Positions 62,896 to 64,000 of a stretch of DNA of 64,000 bases are shown one piece after another. The translations under genes were made by a program, and so were the position numbers. The stretch is taken from NCBI GenBank assembly GCA_025359445.1, contig JANYGB010000023.1, forward strand, positions 1 to 64,000. The letters are read 5' to 3'. The notes under the pieces are model-generated. The model had not been told where the DNA came from and made no database searches. It was given only the letters and a program-made list of their open reading frames with translations. Source of the stretch: Sphingomonadaceae bacterium (GTDB lineage Bacteria > Pseudomonadota > Alphaproteobacteria > Sphingomonadales > Sphingomonadaceae). Position 1 is the first letter of the stretch. Every line of letters starts with the position of its first letter.

Positions 62896-63671
62896 TGCGG
62901 ATCGCTACGTTCAATATCAACGGGATCAAGGCGCGGTTGCCGCGCTTGCTCGAATGGCTTGAGGAAACCCGGCCCAGCGTGGCCTGCCTGCAGGAAATCA
63001 AGACGCAGGACGAAGGCTTCCCGGCCAAGGAATTCGAGGCAATCGGCTATCAGGCGATCTGGCACGGCCAGAAGGGCTTCAACGGCGTGGCGATCCTGGC
63101 CGATGGTGCGGCGCCCGTTGAAGTGCAGCGCGGGCTGGACGGCGAGCCCGAGGACGACCATTCGCGCTATCTTGAGGCCGAAGTGAACGGCGTGCGGATC
63201 GCCTGCATCTACTTGCCCAACGGCAACCCGGTGCCGGGACCCAAGTTCGACTACAAGCTGCGCTGGATGGGCCGCTTGCGCACCCGCATGGCCCAGATCG
63301 CGGCGGAGGAAGTGCCCGCGATCGTGCTGGGCGATTACAACGTGATCCCGCGCGACAGCGATGTCTGGTCGCCCGCTGCGATGGCGCCCGACGCACTAAT
63401 GCAGCCTGCATCGCGCGATGCCTATGCGCGGTTGCTCGCCGATGGGTGGACTGACGCGCTGGGCACGCTCAACCCGGCTGGCGGGGTGTGGACGTTCTGG
63501 GACTATCAGGCGGGCGCGTTGCAGCGTGATCACGGCTTTCGCATCGATCACGCGCTGCTCTCGCCCGAACTGGCCGATCGGCTGGTCGGTGCCGGGGTCG
63601 ACAAAGATCACCGGCTACGCGAAAAAGCCAGCGATCACGCGCCGGTTTGGTTTGAATTCAGCGCGGGCTGA
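62895..63671 (+). CDS. xth: Exodeoxyribonuclease III
   Basis: A 258-aa AP endonuclease/3'-exonuclease of base excision repair. Motifs: IATFNINGIKARL, LQEIKTQDE (catalytic Glu), YLPNGNPVPGPKFDYKLRWM, VLGDYNVIP (DxN), and the C-terminal RIDHALLSP and KASDHAPVWFEF (catalytic His). ATG 62895 overlaps the erpA stop by one base. Full length. Confidence 0.96.
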   Translation: MRIATFNINGIKARLPRLLEWLEETRPSVACLQEIKTQDEGFPAKEFEAIGYQAIWHGQKGFNGVAILADGAAPVEVQRGLDGEPEDDHSRYLEAEVNGVRIACIYLPNGNPVPGPKFDYKLRWMGRLRTRMAQIAAEEVPAIVLGDYNVIPRDSDVWSPAAMAPDALMQPASRDAYARLLADGWTDALGTLNPAGGVWTFWDYQAGALQRDHGFRIDHALLSPELADRLVGAGVDKDHRLREKASDHAPVWFEFSAG

Positions 63672-63773
63672 TTAGCCGCGGCCGCGCTGGCGGTGAGAAC
63701 ATACAAATGAGGCCTTTTCCGGCCCCGCGCGTTTAGATCAGGCAGCACCTGCAACAAGCCTGAGGTAATCTGT

Positions 63774-64000
63774 ATGGCCAGTTTTAAAATCGCCGTGCTC
63801 ATCGGCAGTCTGCGGGCGCAAAGCTTTAACCACCAGCTAGCCACAGCAGCCATTCGGTTGGCACCGGGCCACTTCGGTTTTGACTTTGTCTCGATCGCCG
63901 ACCTGCCGCTGTATAACCAGGACGATGACGACAATCCGGTCAGCGAAGTCACGCTGCTGAAGTCAGCCATCACAGCCGCAAACGGCGTGCTGTTTGTCAC
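63774..64000 (+). CDS. NAD(P)H-dependent FMN reductase (5' part; cut by window end)
   Basis: The first 75 codons of a flavodoxin-fold reductase (PF03358): MASFKIAVLIGSLRAQSFNHQLA with the FMN phosphate-binding GSLR motif, then FDFVSIADLPLYNQDDDDNPVSEV. ChrR/SsuE-like quinone or chromate reductases have this start. The rest lies beyond 64000. Slightly lower GC than neighbours. Confidence 0.88.
   Translation, partial: MASFKIAVLIGSLRAQSFNHQLATAAIRLAPGHFGFDFVSIADLPLYNQDDDDNPVSEVTLLKSAITAANGVLFV

Overview
This is a GC-rich, densely coded chromosomal window that looks like a Sphingomonadales alphaproteobacterium. The evidence is the purD/xseA/DUF2093/M23 block, a ThiS-ThiG fusion, MipZ and PopZ (alphaproteobacterial polarity and division proteins), a large TonB-dependent receptor with a sphingomonad-style signal peptide and plug, MmcB behind a GTTC-N7-GTTC LexA box, and Rrf2-controlled SUF iron-sulfur assembly. 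Most of it is core chromosome. The only clearly mobile part is the left edge.

Layout. 1-1715: a tyrosine integrase between perfect 131-bp inverted repeats, next to tRNA-Arg(CCG), probably the end of an integrated element. 1.8-13.4 kb: a conserved small protein, SOS-controlled mmcB, an MFS exporter, a PAS-like protein, an alpha/beta hydrolase, a periplasmic M48 protease, a DsbA-like protein, a LytS/LytTR pair, nadC, a frameshifted RNase T2 and a MipA/OmpV protein. 13.4-14.3 kb: tadA and rpmB. 14.3-22.5 kb: a minus-strand cluster of TonB receptor, TPR-sulfotransferase, AspH-type hydroxylase, TPR-2OG oxygenase and a small secreted Cys protein; the last four overlap by 4 nt. I consider this the best candidate for an undescribed system. 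22.8-31.4 kb: M23 peptidase, DUF2093, xseA, purD, mipZ, adenosine kinase and membrane, lipo- and hypothetical proteins.

31.4-37.6 kb: the sufR-sufB-(110-aa ORF)-sufC-sufD-sufS-sufT-sufA operon. It has been colonised by two palindromic repeat families. One copy lies in frame inside sufC, one encodes the N-terminus of SufS, and two pairs of long perfect inverted arms lie between genes. 37.6-38.0 kb: a gap with an orphan minus-strand terminator and a possible structured RNA, then pyrD. 39-46 kb: gamma-glutamyltransferase, an acyl-CoA synthetase with a CaiB-type CoA transferase, small proteins, thiSG and a MerC protein. 46.4-49.6 kb: heme A synthase, a broken secreted protein, rplM-rpsI. 49.6-54.8 kb: a phosphoesterase, a lipid kinase, a second LytS/LytTR pair, and an XRE regulator with a membrane partner. 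54.8-64 kb: class I fumarase, a Pcm-like protein, TolC, PopZ, an S9 peptidase, a thioesterase, a (2Fe-2S) protein, a CBS protein, an A-type Fe-S carrier, exonuclease III, and an FMN reductase cut by the window end.

Functional links. Fe-S assembly (suf operon, second A-type carrier at 62.6 kb) serves visible clients such as the class I fumarase and the ferredoxin-like protein. DNA maintenance is represented by mmcB, xseA and xth. MipZ and PopZ belong to the same polar division-site system but sit 31 kb apart. Starts were chosen from overlaps, signal peptides and family length; alternatives are noted where they matter.
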